A stretch of 64,000 nucleotides of DNA from Nageia nagi (Eukaryota > Pinophyta). This document shows, one piece after another, positions 11,515 to 23,650 of the stretch. The stretch's first letter is position 1, and every line of letters starts with the position of its first letter. The stretch covers positions 180,110,001-180,174,000 of the forward strand of contig JBITNC010000001.1 of assembly GCA_050084985.1 (NCBI GenBank). The letters are read 5' to 3'. The notes beneath the pieces were generated by a model. That model was not told where the DNA came from, did no database searches, and was given only the letters and a program-made list of their open reading frames with translations. The position numbers were made by a program, and so were the translations under genes.

Positions 11515-11991
11515 TAAGACAGTTGAAGTATAACATAAGCAACTCTAAACTCCCAAGATCATATGAAAGCTCACAAAGCAATCTCATAAAGATAACTCAA
11601 GATGTAAGTGGTTCCTCCAACGAGGAGTACGTCCACTAACTAGATATCACTTCATACATAAATATGAACTCTTACAATCCTTTTAAACTCATCTCTTAAA
11701 CACTATCCTCTAGCATAAATTTACTTCACAAATTAGTGTTTTATCTAAAGAGGGAGCCTTCTATTTATAGGCCAAGATCCCTCTATAGATCACCCTTTTA
11801 CCTAATGTACAAAAGCATGACATGCACATCCTTTTACCCAAGGGACATGCTCATGATATGGAGTGTAGGACAAGTTACATTATCATATTCACTTAAATAC
11901 TTAAGGTATCAAATGATACCCTTAAGTATTAGTGAACTTACATAGAAGATTATCACAAAACCTTTACAATAATGCATTATAAATTCCAACA
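11515..11991 (-). repeat. 5' LTR of copia B
   Basis: On the minus strand it starts TGTTGGAATTTATAATGC at 11991 and ends TCTTA (a decayed CA end) at 11515, 477 bp. A TATAAATAGAAGG box lies near 11769-11757, in the same place as in A. To its right the gypsy protease sequence begins without a gap. Confidence 0.85.
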
Positions 11992-14900
11992 GATTATGCC
12001 CATTATTGTTGCCAAAGTGTTGTTAAATGCCCTAATAGTGAGAGTAGGCACATTTAATAACTTAATAGAAACCTTTAATCACTCAAGTGCTACATATGAT
12101 ATAACATTAATGGCTGATCAATTATCTATTAGCACTCTTTTTGATGGGTGTGAATCCACATAGGCAACAATGTACAAAGTGGGATGCTTTGCCTTCTCAG
12201 GTTGAGAATGTTGAATCTCATTCTGATAAAATGTAAGACCAGGCCTAGTGGCACTCTAAATAACCTCTATGAAATATTCAAAATAATTGGGGTTACTACT
12301 ATCTAGCTCAATAGCTTTTAATATCTTGTTCAAAGCATTGCTATGTTTGGCTGATTGTTGCAATAGATCATATAAGGAAAGCTTTATCTATGTGGTCTAA
12401 AGCTACTACTCTAACTATGCCTAAATGGTCATAAGAGCTCTAGGGGGCTCTATTTGAATCTATAATTGAGGTTGAAGTAATGGTTATTGAATTCCTACAT
12501 CCCGAGGGGGAGGAGGAGGTGCTTTGTCATTACCTTAACCCATCCTGTTAGTAACCCCTATCATGTTTCTACCATGGATCTCTACAATCTAATATGTCAT
12601 AGGTGGATCCATGATACCCATAAAGTTAAAATGTGGGGTTATATTTATGCCTTCGATAAATGGAAAATGTGACTTTGTATCAGTAAAGCCCATAAATTCA
12701 TTATTCTATCTTGGATTATAGTCATGTACTATTTGTTACATTAGCTTTGATAAGATATGATTAACATTAGTATTGTGCCTTGGTAAAGGATCTTGAAATA
12801 CACCCAAGTTTCGATTAGGTTGACCCACAAGGTTTCCCATCAATACCTACCTGCTATCAATCAATCTCTGAATGGTATTCCTTAATTGATTGCACTTATT
12901 CATATCATGTCCCTTTTATCTATGGTAAGTGCAATACTCATTATCCTTGTAGCATGTAGGCTTCTCCCAATTAGGATCTTCTAGCTTGATTTCAAGGAGA
13001 GTGACTAATTGATCATTCAAAAACTTTTTTAAAACATCCTCAATAGGTTTGGCTAAAGGTGTCCAAGGTTTATGTGGCTCTTATTATCGAGGTTGCCTAG
13101 GCCCATAGGGATCTTGTTGATTAGTTTTCTCATTATTAGGTTTAGGTATTTCTTGATTCTAGGGCTATGATGGTGCATTGGCCTTGGGTGGCCGTAGTGG
13201 AGCTAACTAAATAACTATTTGTATTCGTGAGACTTCAAGAGATACCTAGTTACTTTTTGGTTTTTGATGAGAAGTGATAGGATTATTTCCATTATTTTGA
13301 TACTTTTGATTATTATTATCTTTTTTTCTTAGCTAAATTTCCCCATTTTGAACTTTGGCCTCCTTTATTAACTTAGCTTGAGATAACACCTCCTTAAAGG
13401 TGCGATGTTGTTGTATCCTAAGAATAGAGGAGATGGGCTTGTTACAAATTCTAGAGAATAATTTGACTAATTCTTCTTGTGGAAAAGTTTAGGACATATT
13501 TGTAACAATGGCCCTCCATCTACATACGTAATCTGATATAGACTCATTCTCAAACTGTTAAAGTTTTCCCAAGTTTGTTATTGAAGCTCTCTTACGTATA
13601 TTGATGGCAAAGTGATCTAATAATTTATTGACTAATTACTCAAAGGAATAGATACTATGTTGTGGGAGGTTATTATACCAATCTAGATCCTGACCTGCTA
13701 ATGTCATAAGGAAGGTCTTGAGCATAAGCAAATCATTATTACTAATAATGTAACATGAATACTTGAACTGATAAAGGAGCTCTTTAGGAGCTTCCTTGCC
13801 CTTGAATTTGTAAATCTTAGGTACCTCAAACTTGTATGGAAAGCTCTTATTTGGCACACTAGGATGGATCTGCTCATTACAAATAGATGTGTAAGATAAC
13901 TTTTCCTTTCCATGTTCATTAAATTGAAGCTCCATATCCTCCAACCTCTTCAAAATTTGATCATTCACTATGAGAGGTTGAGGATTAACAATGGCATGAG
14001 ACTATGGTACTACATTGATAGGTGGATCCTCAAATCGATCATATGGATCATATTGATCATCATAATGTACATCCTGATCCTATTGGTATGACAGTCCATA
14101 GCTAGGCTTTGTTTCAAAGATCACCTTGGATCCAAGGTTTAAAATATTTCGACCCAAAATCCTTCTAGTCAACAGATGCTCCAATTCATAATGATGATGA
14201 AATTGAGTGGGCCCATGCGAAGAGGCTTGGGCAAGGCAAGATGATTCATCATGCCTAGGATTAGAAAGGGGTATGAGGGATATAGGATGGGCATACGTGA
14301 GATGAGGATCTAGGACTTGATGTGCGTATGTCTATTAGGGTGGCACCACTACATGAGAAGATGATGAATAATGTGGTTGTAGCGATGGATTGTTTGGGCA
14401 TGAAGAATACCCATGTCCTAACTAAACTCTAAGCTAACTGATAGGATAAGAATAAGATACAAAAATATGAGGTATATTGGGATAAAAAGGTTGGGAACTG
14501 ACTTGATAAATGGGCTTAAGATCATACATGGGATGAGATGTAAGTTGATAACTAGATTGGTTTGCAAGGTGGGTATCATCATAATAGTATCCAACGCATT
14601 TATTAAGAGGATATGGAGGGCCTTATGATATGTAAGGATATGAGGTTCAAGACTAATGGGATGCAAAGGTGAAGGCCTAGGAGGTAGACATGAAGGACCA
14701 TAATAAGGTTTAGTGATGGCTAGTCTATGACATGAAAGGGGTTGATAGTGTGATGCTCTAATATATGGGGGTGATATGAAATGTAATAAAGGCTCCACAT
14801 GATATGAAGTCTCCATGAACTCATCAATAATGTATCATGCAGAAGGGTGGAGAGGACATGACCTAGAATTAGGAGACATGGAGGCATCCTGTATGTGACT

Positions 14901-15536
14901 ATATGATGTCTCTCCATCATATGGATGTTCTCGAAGATGAGGAGCATCAACGGTAGGTTGAGGTGATGAATCTATATCAAAAAGATTTAAAAGGTAACCC
15001 TAAGTCTTTTAGAAATCTCTATATAAACTTTAGATCATAGGATCACTTAAGAACATCTCTTAGGGAGACACATGAGAGTCGATAGGATGAAAAGGTTGAT
15101 GAATCAAACTAGGTTGATGTCTAGAGGTCTTATGATCGAGATCATGCTGGTGGATATAATGAGAATCATCCTAAGGAGGATCTAACTAACAATGTGTATA
15201 AGGTCTCTCTAGAGAAAGGAAGTCCTCTATCCTAGAAAGACTAGCCCTATAGGGCATCATATGATCTCACCCCTCGTATTGAGGGGTAGACACTAAAACA
15301 TGAAACCTCTCTAAGGTTTGGCTAAATGAAAGTCATGGTGAAGCTTGTGTGTGATTGCATGGAGGTGACTAATGTGGTGTATGAGATATAATACATGGGA
15401 CTTGCATGTGGGGAAGAGGATGTGATTGATTAGCTTGAGTACTTTATTCCTCTTCCTCTCTAGCTCGATTCTGAGACCTAGTCTCAACCATGTGAATGAA
15501 CCAGGGATTTTCATCCCTAGAAGATACATGAGACAT
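11992..15536 (-). pseudogene. Tat-like gypsy gag-protease, decayed
   Basis: The minus-strand start is at about 15536 (MSHVSSRDENPW, then a Gln/Pro/His-rich N-terminus). Capsid-like gag is open at 13968-13636 with FEVPKIYKFKGKEAPKELL, LMTLAGQDLDWY and NLPQHSIYSFE, classic plant gypsy gag. A zinc knuckle, YCTYHR.KGHDMNKC, lies near 12960-12915 and the following helix QLRNTIQRLID near 12880. Protease at about 12160-11992 has SKRVLIDN.SAINVISY, the active-site D with the following G/S lost, then TIRAFNNTLATIMG. It is cut at 11992 by the LTR of copia B. Several frameshifts are present. Confidence 0.8.
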
Positions 15537-15540
15537 GGTA

Positions 15541-17094
15541 ACCAAGGGGTAGACTCAATGGAATGAAAAGGATAATGTAAAGTGTATCAAATAAGATTTC
15601 TAACCAAATCCCAAAAGCATACAATGAAATAGTGCATAAAGCAATAAATCACTCAGTAACCAACCTAGAATTTTATTAAAAATCTTATTTAATATGTATG
15701 CAATTAACACTAAATAGCCTAAATGATCACTTCAAAATAATTCTAAATGAGAAGCAATAGTGAGAGATAGCAATGGTGCTTATCTTATTTAATTGTTTCT
15801 TATTCAATTTGAAAATATATTTTTAGTGAGCCAATTTAATGCAAATGTTAATTTTGACTCTTATTAGATTTCCTAAAGATGTGTCTAGTTAGGCATTTTT
15901 AGGTAAGGCTCAATCTCTAGGGGTGTAGAACATTTTACAAGATGTCTCAGGTACCTCTACAACTACTCCCCAATAGAGGGGGCTTCCACCTTGTTGATGA
16001 AATCCAAGTATGGGTTAGGTCATGGTGATAAAATCCATGTATCCTAGTTACTCCCTAGGTATGCGATGGACTTTTAATGCGAGAAAGAAAATATGAGATG
16101 CAATGTTGTATGATAATGCAATGCAATTACACCTACCAAATGCTTGCTTTTCAAAATAAAATCCAAATCACTCCCAACCTGAGGATGCTAAAATAATAAA
16201 GTATACCTTTTTCTTTTTGAAATAATAAACAATGCAAGAGATAACAATGTCCTTTAATGCACACAACAATTAGTAAATCAAACCCCAAATGGAAATAAAT
16301 CCCTTTACAAGATGTTCATTTTAATAACCAAATAAGATTTTCAATGTGTGATGTACTAATCACCCCCAAGATGCAATACAATTTCACTATAAGAAAGGGG
16401 CAATCCTACATGAAACAAGTAACCAAACTATATGGACCATGTGTAGAAAGTAATCTAAAAACTCACCCAACCTTAGAATGTTCCTTCCTACTCTAAGCTT
16501 AGTGATTGATTATGGTTACAACACTCTACCTCATAATCATCCTCTACAAGGACAACTAGTGCTAGTCATTCAAGTGATCAGAAGTTGTATGGATGACCAC
16601 AAGTGCACCCGGAGTAAAAATTAAAACTTAAAATAAATGCAGAAAAACCCTTTATAAGGGTGAATGACACATCTTGTGATAAGGACACCCAAAATAGTAC
16701 AAGTAAAAACTTGATAATGGACTACTACCCCTAGTACAGATGAGATCTAAGAATACAAAATGCTAAAATAAAAATATAACTAATATTGCAATCAAAATTG
16801 CCATTCTATGTGGTGATTGTACAATTTGTATAGATGACCTTGGGGTCACCCTAATAAGGGATGATTTACAGTCAAAATTAGATAGAAGGTGGAAGATTTG
16901 TTCTGTGTTTGTAAGGATCCTTCAAGGTTTTCATATCTTGATCTACCTGCTCTTAGTAAGGTACTTTGTAAGTTACAACCAAAAATTAGTTCCAGATAAA
17001 CTCTGAATTGCAAGAAGTATCCAAAATTTGAAACCATCAAAATAAGGTAAAAAGCTTAGGAAATCCTCTTTTATCTTAGGGTTTAGGACCAACA
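15541..17094 (-). other. Leader of the gypsy element, no gene seen
   Basis: A stretch of about 1.5 kb between primer site and gag, with short open frames only and no recognisable protein. Its position matches the long untranslated leaders of Tat-like gypsy elements. Confidence 0.55.
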
Positions 17095-17114
17095 GGGTCC
17101 CATCAAGATCACCA
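17095..17114 (-). other. Decayed primer binding site of the gypsy element
   Basis: On the minus strand TGGTGATCTTGATGGGACC lies two bases after the LTR end. It resembles the TGGCGAC...TGGGGACC sites complementary to tRNA-Arg, with several C-to-T changes. The tRNA assignment is tentative. Confidence 0.45.
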
Positions 17115-17116
17115 TT

Positions 17117-18327
17117 TGTGAACACCTCGAATCCTTAACACATCAAACACTCAAACCACTCATGAGTATTCCAAGATTCAAGATATTCAATTCTAAATTT
17201 TCCTGTGTTATATTGTGATAATGAATGATAAAAGCAAGGTTTAGAAATGATCCTTAGTCTTTAATGATGTCAATATGTGCTTAGATCTAAAAGGAAATAA
17301 TAAATATCAAAGTGGACATCAAATCACAAGTCCTTTAGACCTTATGATTGTCAAAAATGATGTAGAAACCTAACTCTATAATGTTGTAGATCCCCTTAGT
17401 CCATAGTCAAATGGATTCTCACAAAGATATCGATGCTTATGATTCAAATATGTGCTAGACTCATAAATATTAATGTTAAATGCTTGAACAAAGATAATTG
17501 ACAAATGATTATGGTAGATTTATGCTAAATTGACAAATGACATTCAAGATTTGACAAAATACAAGCAATATGTGCAAAGATTTAACTAAATGATAACGTA
17601 TTACAATTTAAGTCACAAATTCAAAGCTAAGAGTGGTAGATCTAAGCTAATAATCCAAGTAAATCAACAAATATGTGATAACCCTAGGGTTTGGAACCTA
17701 AAGGTCAAACCCTAGCCTAAACCCTAGGATGTAATTAGCCTAATAAATGCCTATATGTCATACAAATGCAATTGCAAATTGAAATAAAAGGATACAAGCT
17801 TTAATAAATGGTGGATTGATCTTCAAATATGGAAATATCAATGAAAGACACCATTAATATCTTAAATAAAATCTCAAATGATCAAAGAGTACCTCAATCC
17901 ATTTATAATGGAGAAGTGTGCTCAAGGATTAAAGAGGAGTGTTCTTGATTTGGTAAGTCCTTCACAATGATCTCCCAAAGCTCAAGTATAAGCACTAGGA
18001 AATGTAGAGGTTGCAGAGTCCATACAAGTTAGAGCATGAAAATCGAAGAAGAAGCTTGGAATGTGTGCCAATTGATTTTTATAATACTCATTCAAAATCA
18101 TCCTGATGACTGTGATGTCTACAGGGTCATTGTGATTGACAAGTCATCCAAGCTATTGGAATCAAAGGTGTTAGAAAAAATAAAAGGCCTAGATTGAGTC
18201 AATTAGTCTAACAAAGGACCTATAAAACACACGTTAGTCCAACATGATAATGTAATACATGATATATGCCAAAATATCTATGTAACACTATCAACAAACC
18301 AAGATGCATTTTTAGGGTGCTTACACA
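17117..18327 (-). repeat. 5' LTR of the gypsy element (1211 bp)
   Basis: On the minus strand it starts TGTGTAAGCACCC at 18327 and ends GAGGTGTTCACA at 17117, giving TG...CA ends. A primer-like site follows on one side and copia C integrase on the other. The partner 3' LTR would lie left of this window. Confidence 0.65.
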
Positions 18328-20290
18328 TCTTATGTCTTGACCTTCATCGATGACTTCAATAGGATGACATTTGGTTATTTTTTAGAGCATAAGGATCAAT
18401 GTTTGATAGGTTCAAATATTTCAAAGTCTTGATTGAAAATCAATCTAACTTCAAAATCAATATGATGAGATCTAATAATGGGGGTGAATATTACAATAAT
18501 GAGTTCAATAACTATTATGCCAAATACGAAATGTAGAGGTAGTTTATGATACCTTACATCCCTCAACATAATGGTGTTACCAAAAGAAATAATAGGACCA
18601 TTCAGGAAATGGCAAGGTGTATGTTGGGAAATCTTCCTAGCTTCTTATGGGGTGAAGTTGTAAGCACTGTAATCTACATCCTAAACAAGTTTCCTATGAA
18701 AGTAATTGAATGCAAAATCCTATATGTTGCATGGATTGTAAATAAACCTAACATCTCTCACTTTAGGGTTTTTGGTTGTGATGCTTATGCCTTTGTTTTC
18801 CTTGATAAAATAAACAAGATGAATAAGAGATCCAAAAAGTGTATTTTTATGGGTTATGACAATTAGCATAAAGGCTACAGGCTCTACTCTCCTTCCTCTA
18901 GAGTAGTGTTAATCTTGAGGGATGTAAAGTATAATGAACTTCATGAGGAATCTACTTCTTGTGAGGATCTGGATGATCTTCATGAATCTTTTGTTTCACC
19001 TAAATAGATGGATATAAGTATGGATAAGTAATCTTAGGAGAAAAATTCTTCAACATAAATGATAATAAGAAGTATGACCTTAAATAAATCCTTGTTTGCC
19101 AAAATTGATAACAAGAATGAGCCCTCATCATTCAAGGAAGCTTTAAAGAACGAGTGTTGGATGGAAGCGATGAAAGTGGAGTATGAAGCTCTAATGAAAA
19201 ATTAAACTTGGGATTTGGTTCTCTATCCCAATAAATAGAATGTGATTGGAAATAAATGGATTTACAAGGTTAAATACAATTTAGTTGGAGAAATTGAGAA
19301 ATACAAAGTAAGGTTAGTAGCCAAAGGTTTCACTCATAAAGATGGAGTTGACTATGAGGAAACCTTTTCTCTAATGGAAAATATGCCTATTATTAGGTTA
19401 ATATTTAATATTTAAGTAGCTCAAGGATAGAAATTTTTTCAACTTGATGTTAAGAGTGTTTTTCTCAATGGTGACTTAGATGTGAAAATCTACATGAATC
19501 AACCATAAGGGTTTGTTGTGAAAAGAAAATAGTCCTTTATGTGCGAGTTGAATAACTACTTGTATGGACTTAAGCAAGCACCTAAATCTTGGTATAAAAA
19601 GATTTTAGAATACTTTGAGGATATTGGGTTTTCTAAGTGCTTCTCCAACACTGATCTATACATGCTGAAGCAAAACTTGGTATTGATTCTTTTATATGTG
19701 GATGATCTTTTGATAACAAGGAATAATGTTAAAATTATCCAAGAGTACATATCCAAACTCAAGGAAATTTTTGAAATTACTTGCCTTGGTCTCTTACACT
19801 ACTACCTTTCTATGCAAGTGTACCAATACAAGGATTGTACTTACCTGAGTCAATCCAAGTATATATCATACATATTACAAAAGTTTGGAATGGAGGAATG
19901 CAATCTTGCTGCAATCCCAATCTCTCCTAGAATCACGTTGTCTCTTAACTTCAACTCTCAATTGGTAGATGCTATAGCTTATAGGTAATTAACTAATACT
20001 CTTCTTTATTTGACTATCTTTAGGCTAGATATTGCCTTTGCAATAAATCCTATGGCACAGTATATGCAAAAACTATATGTTAAGCACCTCAATATTGTTA
20101 AGAAAATATTGAGGTATGTTGTGGGAACTAAGGATGTTTATCTCAAGTATTCCAAGTTGCCCTCATTTGTTCTCTCAAGGTTCTCAAATTCAAACTATGG
20201 GGGAGATACAGATGAAAACTTATATGTTTAGCATTGGTATAGGTGCTATCTTTTGGGCTTCCAAGAAGTAACCTACTATTGCTCTCTACC
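18328..20290 (+). pseudogene. copia C integrase-reverse transcriptase-RNase H, decayed
   Basis: Integrase begins at SYVLTFIDDFNRMTF (18330). The core motif MIPYIPQHNGVTKRNNRTI at 18546 has Lys where the catalytic Glu belongs. After it come NISHFRVFGCDAYAF and KKCIFMGYD. Reverse transcriptase runs from about 19130 (FKEALKNECWMEAMKVEYEAL, KWIYKVKYN, RLVAKGFTHKDGVDYEETF), with several stops, then [16 protein letters not shown] at 19551 and the catalytic LYVDDLLI near 19692. RNase H shows LRYVVGTKDVYLKYSK and FSNSNYGGDTD at about 20110-20215. Frameshifts follow. Confidence 0.85.
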
Positions 20291-20622
20291 ATAGAGGTAA
20301 ACTATTGAGCAACATCAATCATAGTTTAGGAAGCTATTTGGTTGAGGCATCTTCTAAAAGAAATTTGATATGAGCAAGATCGCCCATCTCATATTTCTTC
20401 ATATAATTAATAGGCTATTACTTTAGCAAAGAATCTTATTTTCCATTAAAGAACAAAACATGTACAAATCCAAGACCATTTTGTCAAGGAGAAGGTTCTC
20501 AATGGTATCCTTGAATTGTAGTATTATCCATTACTCCAAAAATTTGTTTATTTGTTCACCATGCCCCTTTCTAAAGCCCAATTCTATAAGCTTAGGGAAT
20601 CTATTGGGTTGGTTAAGTTGCC

Positions 20623-20637
20623 CTCAAGGGGGAGTGA
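20623..20637 (+). other. First polypurine tract of copia C
   Basis: TCAAGGGGGAGTGAAG follows the end of RNase H, the usual place for a copia polypurine tract, but the LTR begins about 850 bases later. The same tract is kept in element B. Confidence 0.6.
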
Positions 20638-20728
20638 AGGTTTAATTCTTATTGAATTCATATTTTTGATGATAAATTTATCCCTAGGATAATATTTTGG
20701 CTATATAGTATTGATATTTATGTATACC

Positions 20729-20905
20729 TTCATGGTTAGTTCGATCCATGCGAGGAACTAGTTGTACATTTTTTGAGCATATGATGTACATGTTCATGGT
20801 TAGTTCTCTCTATGTGAGGAGCTAGTTGTACATTTTTTGAGTAGATGATGTACATCTTCATGGTTAGTTCACTTTGAGTGAAGAACTAATGGTACATTTT
20901 GGCTT
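20729..20905 (+). repeat. 64-bp tandem repeat, three copies, in the 3' region of copia C
   Basis: CATGGTTAGTTC recurs at 20731, 20795 and 20859, exactly 64 bases apart. Each copy continues with GAGGAACTAGTTGTACATTTT or a close variant. A shorter, decayed version lies in the matching region of element B (about 6650-6850). Confidence 0.75.
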
Positions 20906-21476
20906 CTACTAGCATTGTTTTAGTTATCAATATGTGAGAAATCAATATGTTTATTTTGGTACTATTTGGTTATCCATATACGAGCAACTTGTATGTGCTT
21001 ATACTTTATTTTTTTGATGTTGATCAATACATGTTTTTTATACAATAGGTGACTATGAGTATTAGCTTTGCATCTTTATGATGAATTATAGTACACCAAT
21101 GATCACTTTATGGATGGAATTAATTGATTCATTTATCTTAAATTGCTATGAATGCTTATATGATGCATCTAACTGATCTTATTTATGAGTTTCTTGAAGC
21201 TTGCAAGTTTCTTTTTGAGAATGTAGGTTACCTACTTCGAGTAGGCAAGCTCATGGAGTCTCATCATGTTAACTTGGATTTGATTGACTACTTTATACAG
21301 TGAAACCATGTGCGGTTAATGATTATATTGTAAATCATTTTTTTGAATGGTAATGTAATGATCCTCAATATAAGATCTTGTTTATTTCTCAAAGATGTAA
21401 ATGTTCTCATCTCCAATTGCATCTCTATGGAGGAGAACTCTCTCTTTCTTCTCTCTATTCTATCCCAATAATGCAT

Positions 21477-21486
21477 TAAAAGGGAG
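21477..21486 (+). other. Second polypurine tract of copia C
   Basis: AAAAGGGAG ends directly at the LTR start (21487), the correct position to prime plus-strand DNA. Confidence 0.6.
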
Positions 21487-22060
21487 CATTAGAATGTATA
21501 ATGCATTATTATAGGGTCTCTTGATGTAAATTTACTTAATACGTAAAGGTATCCTAGATACCTTAAGTATTTAGTAAATAAAGTAATGTAAATTCACTAA
21601 TACTTAAAAGTATCCCTAGATACCTTTTAAGTATTTGTGAATAAAATAATGTAACTTATCCTACACTCCAACTCATGGTCATGTCTCTTGGGTAAAAGGG
21701 TGATGCATGACATGACTTTGTACAAAAGTTAAAAGAGTGATGCAAGGGAGGATTTTGGCCTATAAATAAAGGGCCCTCCCATTGAGATTACTCACTTAAT
21801 TTTGTAGTGTTGTTATGCTTTAGGATTGTTAGGAGATGTAGGAAGAGTTGTTGTAAGAGAGTGCATCTTGAAAATAAAGATCTTAGATTAATGGATTTAC
21901 TCCCATGGTTGGAGGAACCACTTTACATTGGTGTTAAGTTTGTGAGATTTGCTATTGTGTTATGTTATTATGTTGAAGTTGTAAAAAATTTCTTGAGATA
22001 TTGGTTGAATAGATATTTAGTTATTTAGGATTAATGTCTCTCATCTCTATCCCTTTAACT
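21487..22060 (+). repeat. 3' LTR of copia C
   Basis: It begins CATTAGAATGTATAATGC, a decayed TGTTGGAATG start, and shares the family's ACTTAATACGTAAAGGTAT and TATAAATAAAGG parts (box near 21763). The end is approximate: similarity to the fragment at 33280-33500 continues through GGATTAATGTCTCTCATCTC, about 22050. Confidence 0.7.
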
Positions 22061-23650
22061 ATGTGATCTCCTCAAGTTCGGCTCTCTCTCCATCCCATCC
22101 TCCTCCCTCGATTTTTCTTCATTTGGAGTAGGATGTAGGGGGCTCATATGCCTTTTTTGAATATATTTACTTCCAATGAATTGGTTGGTGGTGGTCATTT
22201 TCTTCTAGATGGTGGTTATGAAATCTATCATATTATGGATGGCTAAAATGAGCTCATTAAAACTCCTTTATGACATGGACTCTATAGGTGAAGTAGAGCT
22301 TCTCCTTATGGCCAATGTGGATCTTCCTCTGTCTACCTCATTCTCCTCACCAAAATGGTCCTCATCAAGGGAATCATTCATCCAAGGCTAATAATCCTCA
22401 TCTTATGCAGCTATGGAAGATGTTTCTTTCCACTCTTCTTTACTGAAGCCATCTCTCTTTTGGTACTAGATTGGATGTAGTAGTTATAAACTATAGGTTT
22501 CATTCACAAGTTGGACAAATCTAAGCTTTGATACCACAATAGAATCCCAAATACAAATTCAAGTGCAATTAAGAAAATATAATCATATAAACATCCAAGT
22601 CTAGCTTAAAGGGAAAACTAGAAGCAAATACAACCTTACAATACCAATGTTAGGGTTAGGGCAACAAATACAAGTCTACACAACATAATAATTCCAACGT
22701 TTGACTTCAACATGCATAAACGAACAAATACATTAGAATGTTGCAATAATGGGTAATGATACAAGATAATATGAACACCTAATTGCTTAATGATTGTATT
22801 AATGATATGAAGCAATAATAATACAATACCAGGCCCAAAGGGCTCAATGTTGGCCTCCAAGGAGCCAACTAGGGCATAACAAATATGATCGATGATGTAT
22901 GGATGGAATAATGGTTAGGATAACCTTACTCCTTAGACATGGATGCTTTGCTGTAAAACTCCCACACTTGGAAACCACTAGAGGTAGTAATGTGACCTTG
23001 GAAGGCCATTAGATGGACTAAGATGTTACACCTTAACCGTATATTAATAGGATCCCTCAGCATGCTAACCATCCTAGATGTTACACCTAAGGATGTGCTT
23101 GATGCTAGTCCAAGATTGGTGTCCATTAGATGATACAATAAATAATGATATTTTTGTGTCTTTAGAAATGATGCTCTAAGGCCTAATATAGTTTACATTA
23201 GATCTGGATCTCACCTGAAAGTCATCACCCAACCCCTCAAACCCTAACGATGGTGCCTAATAATCATTTAGGTCCAATGTGGGTATCTAGGCCTCCATTA
23301 TGCTCCACATGGATCCTCAAGCTCAAGATGGACTTTAAAGGGCATGTGTGGGTCAAGGAGGCATATTTGGGTACTTATGAGGCATATGTGGCTATCATGG
23401 ACCCACATGGGGGTCTAGGAGTCTCCCCAAGATCGATGCATGTGTACAAGTGCTCTCAATATCAACATTAGGGTCATTAGGTGATTATCCATGATCTAAG
23501 TGCTAAATAAGCCTTAGGATTCCCACAATCACTTTTTCAAGATCTCTAAGTAAATTAAATCACACTAATCTACATTTAATAGGGAGATGTCCCACTTGGG
23601 GCTCATAGTGGGGTCCAATGGCCCATTATGTCTTTTATCCCAAGTAATTT
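22061..23650 (-). mobile_element. Probable gypsy-type LTR and leader fragment, reverse
   Basis: On the minus strand TGGTATCAAAGC at 22536-22525 is an initiator-Met primer site like that of the element at 33833-33843, implying an LTR to its right and an internal region to its left. The expected CA end just before the primer site is not clear and the other LTR end is not seen, so the limits are rough. No protein is recognised. The short open frames here look like chance. Confidence 0.35.

Larger units (their letters stand above)
6158..11991 (-). mobile_element. Ty1/copia element B, reverse orientation, internally deleted
   Basis: Reading from 11991 downward: 5' LTR (11991-11515), primer site, long leader, gag (about 8511-7735), then an abrupt switch to the last part of reverse transcriptase and RNase H (7734-7238), a 3' region with two polypurine stretches, and only about 50 bases of the 3' LTR (6207-6158). 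It is the same family as A and C. Protease, integrase and most of the reverse transcriptase are gone, so it cannot be autonomous. Confidence 0.85.
11992..18327 (-). mobile_element. Ty3/gypsy (Tat-like) element, 5' part, reverse orientation
   Basis: 5' LTR 18327-17117, primer site, a leader of about 1.5 kb and gag/protease run leftward to 11992, where copia B interrupts. The element probably resumes at 733 and leaves the window at position 1. Its LTR abuts copia C in mid-integrase at 18328, so this element appears to have inserted into copia C. Confidence 0.75.
18328..22060 (+). mobile_element. Ty1/copia element C, 3' half
   Basis: It starts within integrase at the gypsy boundary and runs through reverse transcriptase, RNase H, a long 3' region and a 3' LTR from 21487. 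The missing gag, protease and 5' LTR are expected on the far side of the gypsy element, left of position 1. Same family as A, B and G. Confidence 0.8.

Noticed and set aside
14418-15529. Minus-strand open frames as separate genes (14418-14816, 14720-14950, 15311-15529)
   Set aside because: They are out-of-frame readings of the decayed gypsy gag N-terminal region.
17685-17735. Telomere-like AAACCCTA motifs
   Set aside because: Only a few scattered CCCTAA/AAACCCTA words inside a gypsy LTR, not a tandem array.
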